A DNA stretch of 64,000 bases from Massilia sp. KIM (lineage in GTDB: Bacteria > Pseudomonadota > Gammaproteobacteria > Burkholderiales > Burkholderiaceae_D), in the NCBI RefSeq assembly GCF_002007115.1, contig NZ_MVAD01000002.1:186001-250000 (forward strand), read 5' to 3'. Positions 10,392-18,211 of the stretch are shown here, piece after piece. Position 1 is the first letter of the stretch, and every line of letters begins with the position of its first letter. The notes under the pieces were generated by a model that saw only the letters and a list, made by a program, of their open reading frames with translations, searched no databases and was not told the DNA's origin. The position numbers and the translations under genes were made by a program.

Positions 10392-11762
10392 ATGGCTATC
10401 CGCGAACATTTCAGTTATACCGACATGGAAGAGTGGCTCAATGCGAAGCGAGTCACCGAAATCGAATGCCTGGTCCCCGACCTGACCGGCGTCGCCCGCG
10501 GCAAGATCCTGCCGCGCGTGAAATTCACCGAGGATCGCGGCATGCGCCTGCCCGAGGTGGTGCTGGGCATGACCGTCACCGGCAACACGCCGGAGCGCGA
10601 CGACGCCTATAACCGCGCCATCTCGGCCACCGACCGCGACATGATCCTGAAGCCCGACCCGACCACCATCACCATGGTGCCGTGGGCGGTGGACCCGACC
10701 GCCCAGGTCATCCACGACTGCTTCTTCGCCGACGGCAGCCCGGTCGACTTCGCCCCGCGCAGCGTGCTGCGGCGCGTGCTCAAGCTGTATGCGGAGCGCG
10801 GCTGGAAGCCGCTGGTCGCGCCCGAGCTCGAGTTCTACCTGACCGCCAAGAACATCGACCCCGACCTGCCGCTGGCCTCGCCCATCGGCCGCAGCGGGCG
10901 CGCCGAGACCAGCCGCCAGGTCTACAGCATCGACGCGGTCAACGAATTCGATCCGCTGTTCGAGGATATCTACGACTACTGCGACACCATGAACCTCGAC
11001 GTCGACACCCTGATCCACGAGATCGGCGCCGGGCAAATGGAGATCAACTTCCAGCATGGCGACCCGCTCGGCCTGGCCGACAAGGTGTTCTACTTCAAGC
11101 GCACCCTGCGCGAAGCCGCGCTCAAGCACGACATGTACGCCACCTTCATGGCCAAGCCGATGGAAGGCGAGCCCGGCTCGGCGATGCACGTGCACCAGAG
11201 CGTGGTCGACGCCAAAACCGGGCGCAACATCTTCAGCAACGAGGACGGTTCGCCATCGAAGCTGTTCCACCAGTACATCGGCGGCCTGCAGCGCTACATG
11301 CCGTCGGCGATGGCCATCGTCGCTCCCTACGTCAACTCCTACCGCCGCATCGTGCGCCACACGGCCGCGCCGATCAACCTCCAGTGGGGCATGGACAACC
11401 GCACCGTGGGCTTCCGGGTGCCGGTGTCCGGGGCCCAGGACCGGCGCGTCGAGAACCGAGTCATCGGCGCCGACGCCAACCCCTATCTCGCCCTGGCAGT
11501 GACCCTGGCCTGCGGCTACCTTGGCATGACTGGGCAAGTCGAGCCTTCGGCGATGGTCGAAGGCAGCGCCTACGACATGCCGGTCGAGCTGCCCCAGGGC
11601 CTGTCCGAGGCCATCACCCTGCTGCGTCGCGAGGACCGCCTGCGCGACGCGCTGGGCGAGCGCTTCATCGACGTGTATTCGGCGGTGAAGGACCTCGAGC
11701 ACCAGGAATTCATGCGTGTCATCAGCCCGTGGGAGCGCGAGCACCTGCTGCTGCACGTCTGA
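10392..11762 (+). CDS. puuA: Gamma-glutamylputrescine synthetase-like glutamine synthetase (copy 1)
   Basis: The 456-residue protein belongs to the glutamine synthetase superfamily in its PuuA/SpuB branch, which ligates glutamate to putrescine or other polyamines using ATP. Motifs seen include DLTGVARGKILP near the N-terminus, the metal/glutamate site APELEFYLT, GAGQMEINF, the phosphate loop KPMEGEPGSAMHVHQS, and NRVIGADANPYLA. An ATG at 10290 would add 34 non-conserved residues, so 10392 is chosen. It lies 115 bp after puuD and 32 bp before spuC. A second paralogue lies at 16859. Confidence 0.9.
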   Translation: MAIREHFSYTDMEEWLNAKRVTEIECLVPDLTGVARGKILPRVKFTEDRGMRLPEVVLGMTVTGNTPERDDAYNRAISATDRDMILKPDPTTITMVPWAVDPTAQVIHDCFFADGSPVDFAPRSVLRRVLKLYAERGWKPLVAPELEFYLTAKNIDPDLPLASPIGRSGRAETSRQVYSIDAVNEFDPLFEDIYDYCDTMNLDVDTLIHEIGAGQMEINFQHGDPLGLADKVFYFKRTLREAALKHDMYATFMAKPMEGEPGSAMHVHQSVVDAKTGRNIFSNEDGSPSKLFHQYIGGLQRYMPSAMAIVAPYVNSYRRIVRHTAAPINLQWGMDNRTVGFRVPVSGAQDRRVENRVIGADANPYLALAVTLACGYLGMTGQVEPSAMVEGSAYDMPVELPQGLSEAITLLRREDRLRDALGERFIDVYSAVKDLEHQEFMRVISPWEREHLLLHV

Positions 11763-11794
11763 AGCGAGGACGGTCACGACGATGGGAGGAAACC

Positions 11795-13228
11795 ATGGAC
11801 GCCAAGCTCACGGCCGCGCCGCTGCGCGCGCAGGCCCCGGAAAGCTACGACACGCAGGCGCTGCAGCAGCTCGATGCGGCGCACTACCTGCATCCCTTCA
11901 CCGACCACGCCGCCCTGCGTGAGCGCGGCGCGCGCGTGATGGTGCGCGGGGACGGCGTCTATGTCTGGGATTCCGAGGGCAACAAGATCATCGACGGCAT
12001 GGCCGGCCTGTGGTGCGTGAACGCCGGCTACGGCCGCGCCAGCATCGCCGAGGCGGTGCACGCCCAGATGCTGGCGCTGCCCTTTTACAACAGCTTCTTC
12101 AACACCACCAACGTGCCGGCCGTGAAGCTGGCGGCCCTGCTGGCCAGCCTGGCGCCGCCGCAGTTCCAGCACGTGTTCTTCACCAGTTCCGGCTCGGAAG
12201 CCAACGACACCATCGTGCGCATGGTGCGGCGCTACTGGCAGCTGCAGGGCCAGCCCGAGCGCCAGGTCATCATCAGCCGCCGCAACGCCTACCATGGCAG
12301 CACCATGGCCGGGGCCTCGCTGGGCGGCATGGCGGCCATGCATGCGCAGGGCGGGCTGCCGATCCCCGGGATCGAGCACATCGAGCAGCCGCACTACGGC
12401 CTGCACGGCCGCGGCATGAGCGAGGCCGGCTTCGGGCTGGTGGCGGCCAGCTGGCTGGAAGACAAGATCCTCGAGCTGGGTCCGGACAAGGTGGCGGCCT
12501 TCATCGGCGAACCGGTGCAGGGAGCGGGCGGAGTGATCATCCCGCCGGCGACCTACTGGCCCGAGATCCAGCGCATCTGCGAGAAGTACGACATCCTGCT
12601 GGTCTCGGACGAGGTGATCTGCGGCTTCGGACGCCTGGGCACCTGGTTCGGCTGCGAGCTGATGCAGTCCAAGCCGGACCTGATCGTGTTCGCCAAGGGC
12701 GTCACCTCGGGCTATGTCCCGCTGGGCGGCGTGCTGGTGGGCAGCCGGGTGGCGCATGTCCTGATCGAGAAGGGCGGGGATTTCAACCACGGCTTCACGT
12801 ATTCCGGGCATCCGGTCGCCTGCGCGGCGGCGCTGGAAAACCTGCGCATCCTGATCGAGGAAAAGCTGGTGGAGCGGGTCGCGCTGGAGACGGGCCCGCA
12901 CCTGCGCGCCAGGTTCGCCGGCTTGACCGCGCATCCGTTGGTCGGCCATGCCGAGACCTGCGGGCTGGCCGCCGGCCTGAACCTGGTGCGGCGCAAAGGC
13001 GCCACGGTGCACGAATGCGAGGCCTTCCCGGCCGAGCAGGCGGTGGGGATGCTGTGCCGTCAGTTCATGTTCGATAACGGGGTGATCATGCGGGCGGTGG
13101 GGGATCGCATGATCGTCGCGCCGCCGCTGTCGATCACGGTGGCGGAGATCGACGAGATGGTGGAGAAGATCCGCTTCTGCCTGGACCTGACCTGGGACGA
13201 GGTGAACAAGCGGGGATGGCTCGCCTAG
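11795..13228 (+). CDS. spuC: Polyamine:pyruvate aminotransferase (SpuC-like, class III PLP)
   Basis: This is a 477-residue class III (omega) aminotransferase that, in its characterised relatives, moves the terminal amine of putrescine, cadaverine or spermidine to pyruvate. The Schiff-base lysine is K301 in FAKGVTSGY; the cofactor aspartate is D272 in VSDEVICGFG, and SSGSEANDT binds the phosphate. A strong GGGAGGA ribosome site precedes the ATG. Its place directly after puuA matches the P. aeruginosa spuABC order. It may act on putrescine directly or on the glutamylated intermediate; sequence alone cannot decide. Confidence 0.9.
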   Translation: MDAKLTAAPLRAQAPESYDTQALQQLDAAHYLHPFTDHAALRERGARVMVRGDGVYVWDSEGNKIIDGMAGLWCVNAGYGRASIAEAVHAQMLALPFYNSFFNTTNVPAVKLAALLASLAPPQFQHVFFTSSGSEANDTIVRMVRRYWQLQGQPERQVIISRRNAYHGSTMAGASLGGMAAMHAQGGLPIPGIEHIEQPHYGLHGRGMSEAGFGLVAASWLEDKILELGPDKVAAFIGEPVQGAGGVIIPPATYWPEIQRICEKYDILLVSDEVICGFGRLGTWFGCELMQSKPDLIVFAKGVTSGYVPLGGVLVGSRVAHVLIEKGGDFNHGFTYSGHPVACAAALENLRILIEEKLVERVALETGPHLRARFAGLTAHPLVGHAETCGLAAGLNLVRRKGATVHECEAFPAEQAVGMLCRQFMFDNGVIMRAVGDRMIVAPPLSITVAEIDEMVEKIRFCLDLTWDEVNKRGWLA

Positions 13229-13243
13229 CCTTGCCGCTTGCCC

Positions 13244-13276
13244 AAAAAACTTGGGCCCCCTCGACGGGAGCCCAAG
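13244..13276 (-). terminator. Rho-independent terminator of the minus-strand symporter gene
   Basis: CTTGGGC (13250-13256) pairs with GCCCAAG (13270-13276). On the minus strand the hairpin is followed by TTTTTT (complement of 13244-13249). It lies 40 bp after the stop codon of the SSS symporter. The CTTGGGC arm resembles the tag of the dispersed palindrome family, so a terminator may have evolved from such an element. Confidence 0.75.
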
Positions 13277-13315
13277 CGAATGTGAGGGCCGGAAAATCGT
13301 CGGCCTTAGCCTTCC

Positions 13316-14767
13316 TCAGACCGCCGCGATCTTCAGTTCTCCGTGATTCTTGAACACCTGCGGCGCCAGCGAGCCGATGAACATCCCCGCGAACGCTGCC
13401 AGCAGGCCCGCCAGCTGGCCCGGGAAATGCTCGCCCCAGGTGGTCACGCCTTCGAAGAACAGCAGCCAGGTCACGATGCCCGCCGCGATCGACAGGATCG
13501 CGCCCTGGGTGGTCGCGCGCTTCCAGTACAGGCCCATCACCAGCGGCACGAAGGCGCCCACCAGGGTCACCTGATAGGCGCTCGACACCAGTTCGTAGAT
13601 CGAGGTGCCTTCCATCGCGATCGCATAGGCCAGCACCAGGGCCGCGAAGATCACCACCGTCACGCGCATCGCCAGCAGTTGCTGTTTGTCGCTCATGCCC
13701 GGCCTGAGGTGCTTGAGGATGTTCTCGACGAAGCTGGTGGAGGGCGCCAGCAGGGTGGCCGAGGAAGTGCTCTTGATCGCCGACAGCAGGGCGCCGAAGA
13801 ACAGGATCTGCATGATCAGCGGCATCTCGGTCATGATGAAGGTCGGCAGCAGGCGCTGGTAGTCGTTCTTGGCCAGTTCCATCGCCGAGCCGCCCATCAC
13901 CACCACGGCCGCGGCCACGATGAACATCGGCACGAAGGCGAACAGGATGTAGCTGGCGCCGCCGATCACGGCGCCGGTGCGCGCGGTCGGCGCGTCCTTG
14001 GCCGACATCACGCGCTGGAACACGTCCTGCTGGGGGATCGAGCCGAACATCATGGTGATGGCCGCGCCGATGAAGAACATGATGTCGGTGAAGCTCGGCT
14101 CCGGCAGCACGCGCCACAGGTCGGCCTGCTGGGCCATCGCCAGCACCTTGTCCGAGCCGCCGGCCAGGTCGGCCGCGAACACGGCGATCACGCTCATGCC
14201 CACCACCAGCACGATCATCTGGATGAAGTCGGTGATCGCCACCGCCAGGAAGCCGCCCACCACCACGTAGATCAGCACCGCCAGGGTGCCCACGATCATG
14301 CCGGTGGCCGGCGCCATCGCGCCATTGGTCAGCACCGAGAACACCAGGCCCAGGGCGGTGATCTGCGCCGCCACCCAGCCCAGGTAGCTCAGGATGATGG
14401 CGACCGAGCAGAAGATCTCGATGCCCTTGCCGTAGCGCTGGCGGTAATAGTCGCCAATGGTCAGCAGATTGAGTTTATAGAGCTTGGTGGCGAAGAACAG
14501 GCCGACCAGGATCAGGCAGGTGCCCGCGCCGAAGGGGTCTTCGATCACCGCGTTCAGGCCGCCCTGGACGAACTTGGCCGGCACGCCCATCACGGTCTCG
14601 GCGCCGAACCAGGTGGCGAAGGTGGTGGTGATCACCATGATCAGCGGCAGGCTGCGGCCGGCCACGGCGAAGTCGGCGGTGTTCTTGATCCGCGTGCCCG
14701 CCCACATCCCGAGGCCGAGAGTCCCCAGCAGGTAGAGCACGACGAAAATGATCAAAGTGGTGTTCAT
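13316..14767 (-). CDS. Sodium:solute symporter family (SSS) transporter
   Basis: This 483-residue integral membrane protein has about 12-13 hydrophobic segments and SSS-family signatures such as GRSLPLIMVITTTFATWFGA near the N-terminus and YVVVGGFLAVAITDFIQ in the middle. It should import a small organic solute with Na+. It faces the polyamine genes (spuC converging, puuC downstream), so a polyamine, GABA or amino acid substrate is plausible but inferred from context only. A TATAAT hexamer lies upstream and a hairpin-T terminator downstream. Confidence 0.88.
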   Translation of the reverse strand: MNTTLIIFVVLYLLGTLGLGMWAGTRIKNTADFAVAGRSLPLIMVITTTFATWFGAETVMGVPAKFVQGGLNAVIEDPFGAGTCLILVGLFFATKLYKLNLLTIGDYYRQRYGKGIEIFCSVAIILSYLGWVAAQITALGLVFSVLTNGAMAPATGMIVGTLAVLIYVVVGGFLAVAITDFIQMIVLVVGMSVIAVFAADLAGGSDKVLAMAQQADLWRVLPEPSFTDIMFFIGAAITMMFGSIPQQDVFQRVMSAKDAPTARTGAVIGGASYILFAFVPMFIVAAAVVVMGGSAMELAKNDYQRLLPTFIMTEMPLIMQILFFGALLSAIKSTSSATLLAPSTSFVENILKHLRPGMSDKQQLLAMRVTVVIFAALVLAYAIAMEGTSIYELVSSAYQVTLVGAFVPLVMGLYWKRATTQGAILSIAAGIVTWLLFFEGVTTWGEHFPGQLAGLLAAFAGMFIGSLAPQVFKNHGELKIAAV

Positions 14768-14813
14768 GCGGTGTGTGCTCCGAGAGACGAAAATTATCGG
14801 GCGGAAAATCCGC

Positions 14814-14821
14814 GATTATAA
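14814..14821 (-). promoter_or_regulatory. Candidate -10 element of the symporter gene
   Basis: Read on the minus strand, this stretch gives a perfect TATAAT about 50 bp upstream of the symporter start. No convincing -35 sits 16-18 bp further upstream, so an activator may be needed. Only the hexamer is seen. Confidence 0.4.
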
Positions 14822-14901
14822 GGGCAGAAACTGGCGCCTGGATCAGGTCTGTGTGGTTTTTGTCTAGGTATCGTATACGAATAGAAACAACATCCAGACG
14901 C

Positions 14902-14937
14902 AAAAAAGCCCGCCGTGGGCTGACCATGGCGGGCTTT
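14902..14937 (-). terminator. Rho-independent terminator of the 46-residue ORF
   Basis: On the minus strand, AAAGCCCGCC pairs with GGCGGGCTTT (plus-strand arms 14905-14914 and 14928-14937) and runs into a TTTTTT tract. It begins 15 bp after the stop of the small ORF at 14953-15093, and nothing else on that strand needs it. Confidence 0.85.
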
Positions 14938-14952
14938 GGGAGAGGGGCGGGA

Positions 14953-15093
14953 TCAGAGGCCGAGCAGGGCGCCTTTGCCGGTCCACAGCGGGAAGGCGTC
15001 GGCGCAGGCGCCGTGCACGATGGCCACTGCGCCGGAGACGCAGGTCAACACGCACATGGCCATCTTTCCGTAAGGTAGGGAGAGCGGTTTCAT
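14953..15093 (-). CDS. Small hydrophobic protein, unrecognised
   Basis: The 46-residue product starts MKPLSLPYGKMAMCVLTCVS and ends FPLWTGKGALLGL. Its middle is a single hydrophobic stretch (about residues 11-30), so a small inner-membrane protein is likely. It contains three cysteines (14, 18 and 30). Support comes from the strong terminator immediately downstream on the same strand. Against it, no good ribosome binding site is visible upstream of the ATG. Function is unknown. Confidence 0.5.
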   Translation of the reverse strand: MKPLSLPYGKMAMCVLTCVSGAVAIVHGACADAFPLWTGKGALLGL

Positions 15094-15241
15094 AGTTATT
15101 TTGCTATTGAATTCTGAATGTTGATAGTTTATCGCCGAGCTCAGATGTTGTGAAATTGATCCTGTTAATGGATCTGATAGGGTCTTGCATCGCCGGGCGG
15201 CGCGGTAGAATCGGTGGACATCTTCGGCACGGGAGACGAGC

Positions 15242-16726
15242 ATGACGGCGATTAACTGGCATGAACGCGCTGCGGCGCTGGCGGCGGACGGGCGGGCATT
15301 CATCGACGGCTGGCGGGTGGACGCCCGCAGCGGGCAGCGGTTCGACAGCACGTCGCCGGTCGACGGCCGCAAGCTGGCCGAGGTGGCCCGCTGCGATGCG
15401 CAGGACGTCGACCTGGCGGTGGCGGCCGCGCGCCGCGCTTTCGAGGACCGGCGCTGGGCCGGCAAGGCGCCGGCCGAGCGCAAGCGGGTGCTGATCCGCT
15501 TCGCCGAACTGATGCTGGCCCACCGCGAGGAACTGGCCCTGCTGGAGACCCTGGACATGGGCAAGCCGATCCGCTACAGCCTGAGCGTGGACGTGCAGCT
15601 GGCCCAGAACTGCATCCGCTGGTATGGCGAGGCCACCGACAAGATCTACGACCAGGTCGCGCCCAGCCCCGAGGACAGCCTGGCCCTGATCACGCGCGAG
15701 CCGGTCGGCGTGGTGGCGGCGATCATCCCCTGGAACTATCCGATGCTGATGGCGGCCTGGAAGATCGGCCCGGCCCTGGCGGCGGGCAACAGCCTGGTGC
15801 TCAAGCCCTCCGAGAAGGCCCCGTTGTCCTCCCTGCGGCTGGCCGAGCTGGCGCTCGAGGCCGGCGTGCCGCCGGGCGTGTTCAACGTCCTGCCGGGCTA
15901 CGGCGACGAAGCCGGCAAGGCCCTGGCCCTGCACATGGACGTGGACTGCATCGCCTTCACCGGCTCCACCCGGGTGGGCAAGCAGATCCTGCAGATGGCC
16001 GGGCAGTCCAATCTCAAGCGCGCCTGGACCGAGCTGGGCGGGAAGTCGGCCAACATCGTGTGCGCGGACTGTCCGGACCTCGACGCGGCGGTGGCGAGCG
16101 CGGTCGGCTCGATCTATTTCAACCAGGGCGAGAGCTGCAACGCGCCCTCGCGGCTGTTCGTGGAGGAGTCGATCCGCGAGGCTTTCCTGGAGAAGGCGCT
16201 GCGCCTGGTCCCGCGCCACGCGCCGGGCGATCCGCTGGACGAGCAGACCGTGATGGGCGCCATCGTCGACCAGATCCAGATGAAGACGGTGCTCGGCTAT
16301 ATCGAGGACGGCAAGGCGGCCGGGGCCAGGCTGCTGGCCGGCGGCGGCGCGGCGCGCCAGGACAGCGGCGGCCTGTACATCGAGCCGACCCTGTTCGACG
16401 GGGTGGACGCGAGCATGCGCATCGCGCGCGAGGAGATCTTCGGGCCGGTGCTGTCGGTGCTGTCCTTCACCGACCTGGACGAGGCGGTGCGCCAGGCCAA
16501 CAGCACGCCCTACGGGCTGGCGGCGGCGGTCTGGACGCGCGACATGAGCAAGGCGATCCGCACCGCCAGGGCGCTGCGGGCGGGAACGGTGCATGTGAAC
16601 CAGTACGACAACGACGACATCACGGTTCCCTTCGGCGGCTACAAGCAGTCGGGCAACGGCAGGGACAAGTCGCTCCACGCCTTCGACAAGTACACGGAGC
16701 TGAAGACGACCTGGATCCAGGTCTAG
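15242..16726 (+). CDS. puuC: Gamma-glutamyl-gamma-aminobutyraldehyde dehydrogenase-like ALDH
   Basis: This is a 494-residue NAD(P)-dependent aldehyde dehydrogenase. The active site is complete: ELGGKS with E264 and FNQGESCNAPSR with nucleophile C299. The GESCNA variant is typical of the PuuC branch, which oxidises gamma-glutamyl-gamma-aminobutyraldehyde or 3-aminopropanal-type aldehydes. It precedes the second puuA copy by 132 bp on the same strand. The start ATG at 15242 is preceded by GGGAGACGAGC. The assignment to the polyamine pathway rests on motif and neighbourhood. Confidence 0.88.
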   Translation: MTAINWHERAAALAADGRAFIDGWRVDARSGQRFDSTSPVDGRKLAEVARCDAQDVDLAVAAARRAFEDRRWAGKAPAERKRVLIRFAELMLAHREELALLETLDMGKPIRYSLSVDVQLAQNCIRWYGEATDKIYDQVAPSPEDSLALITREPVGVVAAIIPWNYPMLMAAWKIGPALAAGNSLVLKPSEKAPLSSLRLAELALEAGVPPGVFNVLPGYGDEAGKALALHMDVDCIAFTGSTRVGKQILQMAGQSNLKRAWTELGGKSANIVCADCPDLDAAVASAVGSIYFNQGESCNAPSRLFVEESIREAFLEKALRLVPRHAPGDPLDEQTVMGAIVDQIQMKTVLGYIEDGKAAGARLLAGGGAARQDSGGLYIEPTLFDGVDASMRIAREEIFGPVLSVLSFTDLDEAVRQANSTPYGLAAAVWTRDMSKAIRTARALRAGTVHVNQYDNDDITVPFGGYKQSGNGRDKSLHAFDKYTELKTTWIQV

Positions 16727-16858
16727 GAGCCTGGGCGGCAGTAGGAAACCCTCGTGCCGCGCGGACTCCTGGGGCGCGGGAAGGCGGCGCGAGCGGCGCG
16801 CCGCCTGGGCAAGGGCCGGTGCTATAGTGGACTTCCCGAAGCATCAGCGGGAAGAGCA

Positions 16859-18196
16859 ATGAGCGACGGCATGCGCGAGTTCCTGCGCGAACACGGTATC
16901 CACGAGGTCGAGTGCGTCATCACCGACATGACGGGCATCGCGCGTGGAAAAATCCTCCCGAAGGACCTCTTCCTCGACGGCGACCACATGCGGCTGCCCA
17001 AGAGCGTGCTGCTCAACACGGTCAACGGCGAGCAGCCCAACAATACGCCCTACGTGGGCAGCACCGATCCCGACATGGTCTGCGTGCCCGACCCGGCCAC
17101 GATGCGCGTGGTGCCCTGGGCCTCCGAGCGCGTGGCCCTGGTGATCCACGATTGCCAGGAGTTCGACGGCACGCCGGTCGAGCTGGCGCCGCGCTCGGTG
17201 CTGCGCCGGGTGCTGCGGCAGTACGCGGCGCGCGGCTGGCGCCCGGTGGTTGCGCCGGAGATGGAGTTCTACCTGGTCGCCCGCAACACCGATCCGCACC
17301 AGCCCCTGAGCCCGCCCACGGGCCGCACCGGCATGACGGAACTGGGCCGCCAGTCCTATTCGATCGACGCGGTGAACGACTTCGATCCCTTCTTCCTGGA
17401 GTTGTCGGACTTCTGCAAGCGCCACGAGCTGGGCGTCGAGACCCTGATCCACGAAGCCGGGGCGGGGCAGATGGAAATCAACTTCGCCCACGGCGACGCG
17501 CTGGAACTGGCCGACCGCGTCTTCCTGTTCAAGCGGGCGGTGCGCGAGACCGCGCTACGGCACGGCATCTTCGCCACTTTCATGGCCAAGCCGATGGAGA
17601 CCGAGCCGGGCAGCGCCATGCACGTGCACCAGAGCGTGGTGGACGCCGCCACCGGGCGCAACGTCTTCTCGAATGAGGACGGCGGACCGAGCGCGCTGTT
17701 CTTCCACTTCATCGCGGGGCTGGAGCGCTACGTGCCGGACGCCCTCCTGATGTTCGCGCCCCACGTGAATTCCTACCGCCGCCTGTCGCGCTTCCAGAAC
17801 GCGCCGACCAACGTGCGCTGGGGCTACGACAACCGCACCTGCGGCATCCGGGTGCCAAACTCCTCGCCCCAGGCCAGGCGGGTGGAGAACCGGGTGCCGG
17901 GCGTGGACGTGAATCCCTACCTGGCGATGGCGGCCACGCTCAGTTGCGGCCTGCTGGGGATGGTCGAGGGCTTGAGGCCGTCGGAGCCGACGCCGGACAG
18001 CGCCGAGCAGGTCAACGACGACCTGCCGCGCGACCTGGAAGACGCGATCCTGCGGATGCGCCAGTGTCCGCAACTGGGAGCGATGCTGGGAGAGTTGTTC
18101 GTGCAGGCCTATTGCGAGGTCAAGGAGCTGGAGTACGCGACCTTCAGCCGGGTGATCAGCTCGTGGGAGCGGGAGCACCTGATGCTGCTGGTCTGA
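16859..18196 (+). CDS. puuA: Glutamine synthetase family protein, PuuA-like (copy 2)
   Basis: The 445-residue protein is a paralogue of the one at 10392. It shares MTGIARGKILP, APEMEFYLVARNTDP, GAGQMEINFAHGDALELADRV (in two parts), KPMETEPGSAMHVHQS and SRVISSWEREHLM. It should ligate glutamate to an amine; divergence from copy 1 suggests another polyamine or monoamine substrate. The ATG at 16859 is preceded by GGGAAGAGCA. An upstream in-frame ATG at 16754 would add 35 low-complexity residues. It appears to form a unit with puuC. Confidence 0.88.
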   Translation: MSDGMREFLREHGIHEVECVITDMTGIARGKILPKDLFLDGDHMRLPKSVLLNTVNGEQPNNTPYVGSTDPDMVCVPDPATMRVVPWASERVALVIHDCQEFDGTPVELAPRSVLRRVLRQYAARGWRPVVAPEMEFYLVARNTDPHQPLSPPTGRTGMTELGRQSYSIDAVNDFDPFFLELSDFCKRHELGVETLIHEAGAGQMEINFAHGDALELADRVFLFKRAVRETALRHGIFATFMAKPMETEPGSAMHVHQSVVDAATGRNVFSNEDGGPSALFFHFIAGLERYVPDALLMFAPHVNSYRRLSRFQNAPTNVRWGYDNRTCGIRVPNSSPQARRVENRVPGVDVNPYLAMAATLSCGLLGMVEGLRPSEPTPDSAEQVNDDLPRDLEDAILRMRQCPQLGAMLGELFVQAYCEVKELEYATFSRVISSWEREHLMLLV

Positions 18197-18211
18197 CGCG
18201 CGGCCGTGCTG

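Noticed and set aside
14773..15078. Plus-strand 101-codon frame upstream of puuC
   Set aside because: It runs antisense through the small ORF's terminator and ends before puuC, with no ribosome site or conserved feature.
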